Positions 61,681-64,000 of a stretch of 64,000 nt of DNA are shown here, piece by piece. This DNA is from Planctomycetota bacterium (lineage in GTDB: Bacteria > Planctomycetota > UBA8742 > UBA2392). A program made the translations under genes and the position numbers. Position 1 is the stretch's first letter; each line of letters begins with the position of its first letter. The stretch spans positions 1-64,000 of the forward strand of contig JAMQHL010000006.1 in NCBI GenBank assembly GCA_025993795.1. The letters are read 5' to 3'. The notes below the pieces were generated by a model that was given only the letters and a program-made list of their open reading frames with translations, was not told the DNA's origin and did no database searches.

Positions 61681-64000
61681 ATGCGCCCGCAACGCCTGGT
61701 AGTGCTGCTCGTGTTCCTGCTCGTTGCGGCAGGGGCTGTCCTTTGGCTGACCTTGCAGCCGGCGCAGCCGGATTTTGAAGGTGCCGAGCACTCAAACCTG
61801 CCGGGCCGGCAACGCGCCGGCAAGTCATCGCCGCAGGATCAACGGGCTGACAATTCGGGCAAGCAGCCTGGCGACAGGCGCGAGCAGCCCGAGACGCGGC
61901 GGCCCGGTGACACGACCCCGGTACCGGAGACGGGCGAATGGGTCATCAGCGGCAGTCTGAAAGTAGACGCCGCCGCGGGCGCAAACCCGCTTGCGCACTT
62001 CCTGCCCGGGGATCGGACCGTTGTGGTACGGGCCTACCGCGGCCCGCGTGCGCCGGAGCACTGCAGCGAGTTCCACATTGTGTTGCAGAATGACTGGAGC
62101 TTCCGACAGGAGTGCGCGCCTGAAGACCTTGAGCTTGAACCGGGTGAATCACCGGCAAGCCTGCTGTGGTACGTGGACCATGAACCCGAAGACGGCGGTT
62201 TCAGTGAGCCTTCCGACGCCGATGCGGAGATAGAAGGCTGGCACGAGCCGACGGGTGCCATCCTGGTACAACCCCGTGTCAGTGGTCGCGAAATCAATCT
62301 GGGCGACGTCGTCCTTACCCTGGATTCGATGTTCCCCAACTCGTTCATCGTGGTCGGCCGGCTCGTTCACTCGTCCGGGCGCACGCTGTGCAACACCGGC
62401 AATCATGCCCTGACCACCAGCGACACAGCAGGGGAGTATTCGGACTGGCTGTCGATCGGCACCGATGAACACGGCCGCTTCCTGGCGGTCCTTTACGCAT
62501 CGAATGAAGGGGCTCTTTTCGACATTGCCACTCTGGTCTGGACGCTGGTGCTGCGCGCGGACTGGGACTCTTTGGAGGGCAGGGTTCAGCTGCCACAGCC
62601 AAGGATCGCCGGGCGCCTCTTGGACTTCGGCGACATTTCGCTGAGGGGATCTCTGCTTGACGTGACGGTCGAGATGGACCCCGCGCCCAAGCTTGAGCTG
62701 CGTGCCGACGGCACGCTGGCAATAGACGAGCGCGGTAACTACGACGGCGAGAGCCCGAGCCTTTACCTCCTTTGTGGCTCACTGGAGTTGTACGAGGCTG
62801 TTCCGCCATCACCCCACAAGGTAACCATGTGGGTGCCGGAGGGCCGCTACCACTGGCGCATTTATGAATTCAGCGACGAACTGGTTTACCTGCCCGCAAG
62901 CGGCATGCTGGACGTTCCCGACAATGCCGTGACTTCACTGCGGGTAAGCCTCAAGGTCGCAGCCACCGTGCCGGTCCGGGTGCTGTTGCCTGACGGTACA
63001 CCTGCCACCGAAGCCTGGCTGGAGTGGGCATTCGTAATGCCCGGCGCCGATGAATACTCAGGCAACTTGTCAGGGCCGCAATTTCGCGTGCCCGTCATTG
63101 AGAGCAGCGAAACCACGGTCACCGCATATCTTGATGGCTATTCGGGGGCCACCGGCAAGACAAAGCCGGGAGATACCGAACTGGTGTTGCAGGTTGAAGA
63201 AAAGGCCCCGCCTGATACCGGCATCGAGGTCAGGTTGCCAGCGCGACCGCAAGGTGTGCAGCCGGATGGTGCTTTCCGGTTGCGGTTGTGGATCAAAGGA
63301 GGAGTCGGCCAGTCGGACCAATGGGTGAACCTGCTGGTCGAAGGCCCGGGCGTGCTGCGAATTGCGACCAAGCCGGGAGCGGCAACGGTGCAATTGAATG
63401 GCGGGTGCGACTGGGGTTACCCGGCAATCATCAGTGGGCCGGTTGCATGCACTGTGAGGGAAGGCGAGTTCACCGTGGTTGAGCTGCCGGCGATCCTGCC
63501 GCCACCCTGGGCAATCAGGGCCGAGAAGTTGCACTGCACCGTTCGTGCAGGCGAGCAACCTGTCGAGATCGACGCGGAGTTCCTTGGTGCCGATGGTACG
63601 GACTTTGGCGATGCCAGCTACTCTGACGGCATGGACACCGAGTGCGGGGCGTTGCCCGCGCATTTACAGGATGGCGACCAGAAAATCGCGGTTCAGGTCT
63701 CGCCACCGACTGCCGAGGCACGCAGCGCGAAGCTGTTGCTCGAGTTGCCGCCACGCATCGAAGTGCGCGTCAAGCGCCGGGGCGTCGAGGTGACTAACTT
63801 CCGGGCCGAGGTGTGGGGACAAGGCGACGGCATGAAACGCATCTCGCAGTGCGCGGGCAGCACGGGCACGGGCGCGGTAAGCTTGTGGTTTCCGCCGGGC
63901 AAGGCCACCCTGACCGTGGAACTGGAGAATTTCGGTCATACGCAAGAAGTGATTGTCAGGCGCGGTGAAGTCACGCGTGTAGACGTCGATCTCGGCCACG
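61681..64000 (+). CDS. Membrane-anchored envelope protein (partial, 3' end outside window)
   Basis: The frame is open from ATG 61681 to the window end (773 codons) with no stop. The N-terminus is a single hydrophobic helix (LVVLLVFLLVAAGAVLWLTL), probably an uncleaved anchor, followed by a Pro/Gln/Arg-rich linker (~25-85). The rest is beta-rich modules without clear repeats, e.g. VVLTLDSMFPNSFIVVGRLV, KLELRADGTLAIDERGNYDG, and EVRVKRRGVEVTNFRAEVWG with EFLGADGTDFG. The later strands look like carboxypeptidase-regulatory/SpaA-type Ig-like folds, as in surface or carbohydrate-binding proteins. Function is unknown. Confidence 0.8.
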   Translation, partial: MRPQRLVVLLVFLLVAAGAVLWLTLQPAQPDFEGAEHSNLPGRQRAGKSSPQDQRADNSGKQPGDRREQPETRRPGDTTPVPETGEWVISGSLKVDAAAGANPLAHFLPGDRTVVVRAYRGPRAPEHCSEFHIVLQNDWSFRQECAPEDLELEPGESPASLLWYVDHEPEDGGFSEPSDADAEIEGWHEPTGAILVQPRVSGREINLGDVVLTLDSMFPNSFIVVGRLVHSSGRTLCNTGNHALTTSDTAGEYSDWLSIGTDEHGRFLAVLYASNEGALFDIATLVWTLVLRADWDSLEGRVQLPQPRIAGRLLDFGDISLRGSLLDVTVEMDPAPKLELRADGTLAIDERGNYDGESPSLYLLCGSLELYEAVPPSPHKVTMWVPEGRYHWRIYEFSDELVYLPASGMLDVPDNAVTSLRVSLKVAATVPVRVLLPDGTPATEAWLEWAFVMPGADEYSGNLSGPQFRVPVIESSETTVTAYLDGYSGATGKTKPGDTELVLQVEEKAPPDTGIEVRLPARPQGVQPDGAFRLRLWIKGGVGQSDQWVNLLVEGPGVLRIATKPGAATVQLNGGCDWGYPAIISGPVACTVREGEFTVVELPAILPPPWAIRAEKLHCTVRAGEQPVEIDAEFLGADGTDFGDASYSDGMDTECGALPAHLQDGDQKIAVQVSPPTAEARSAKLLLELPPRIEVRVKRRGVEVTNFRAEVWGQGDGMKRISQCAGSTGTGAVSLWFPPGKATLTVELENFGHTQEVIVRRGEVTRVDVDLGH

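Overview
The window is a GC-rich bacterial chromosome segment with dense, mostly short-spaced genes on both strands. It carries housekeeping genes (valS, dnaK, trmB, ptsI, the small SRP RNA, prkA) among many secreted or lipid-anchored proteins, glycine-rich beta-helix proteins, TPR proteins and a GHL10 glycosidase. This mix suggests a Planctomycetota-like or related environmental lineage, but no rRNA or ribosomal protein gene is present to settle the taxonomy. TGA is a normal stop codon here: many complete genes end in it.

Layout. 1-4.5 kb: a secreted repeat protein, a TPR lipoprotein, a thioesterase, a YkgJ-type cysteine-cluster protein and a triple zinc-ribbon protein. 4.6-11.6 kb: a structured leader, PTS enzyme I, a large MscS channel and PrkA kinase. 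11.7-14.2 kb: a membrane protein, an ImpE-like TPR protein and a P-II protein. 14.3-22.9 kb (minus strand): a beta-helix surface protein, a VWA protein, a flippase-like membrane protein, an S41 protease, a coiled-coil lipoprotein and TrmB. 23-39.5 kb: ferredoxin, a rhodanese with in-frame TGA codons, ValS, a receiver-PilZ protein, lipoproteins, a U32 peptidase, an NtrC-type regulator and the SRP RNA. 39.5-46.3 kb: a MoeB-rhodanese fusion with an in-frame TGA, a K+ channel, a lipoprotein with an in-frame TGA and DnaK. 46.4-51.6 kb: a DUF2200 protein and a restriction-modification module. 51.7-64 kb: a Skp-like chaperone, cell-wall and surface proteins, a TPR-sulfotransferase and a partial membrane-anchored protein.

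The main result is that two unrelated rhodanese-domain genes are each interrupted by TGA exactly where the catalytic cysteine belongs. The rest of the domain continues in frame after it. One of them (MoeB-rhodanese) has, at the position expected for a bacterial SECIS, a 6-bp hairpin with a GGUC loop; the other has a GU-containing hairpin after its second TGA. The natural reading is selenocysteine, giving seleno-rhodaneses, one with a U-x4-U pair. A lipoprotein gene at 42.2 kb has a comparable TGA plus hairpin and is a weaker candidate. Ordinary ORF calling truncates all three.

A second theme is a shared C-terminal tail on five secreted proteins: a Cys in a CST/CTV motif, then a hydrophobic segment, then a basic end. 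It looks like a protein-sorting signal for the cell surface. No obvious sorting protease is encoded in the window.
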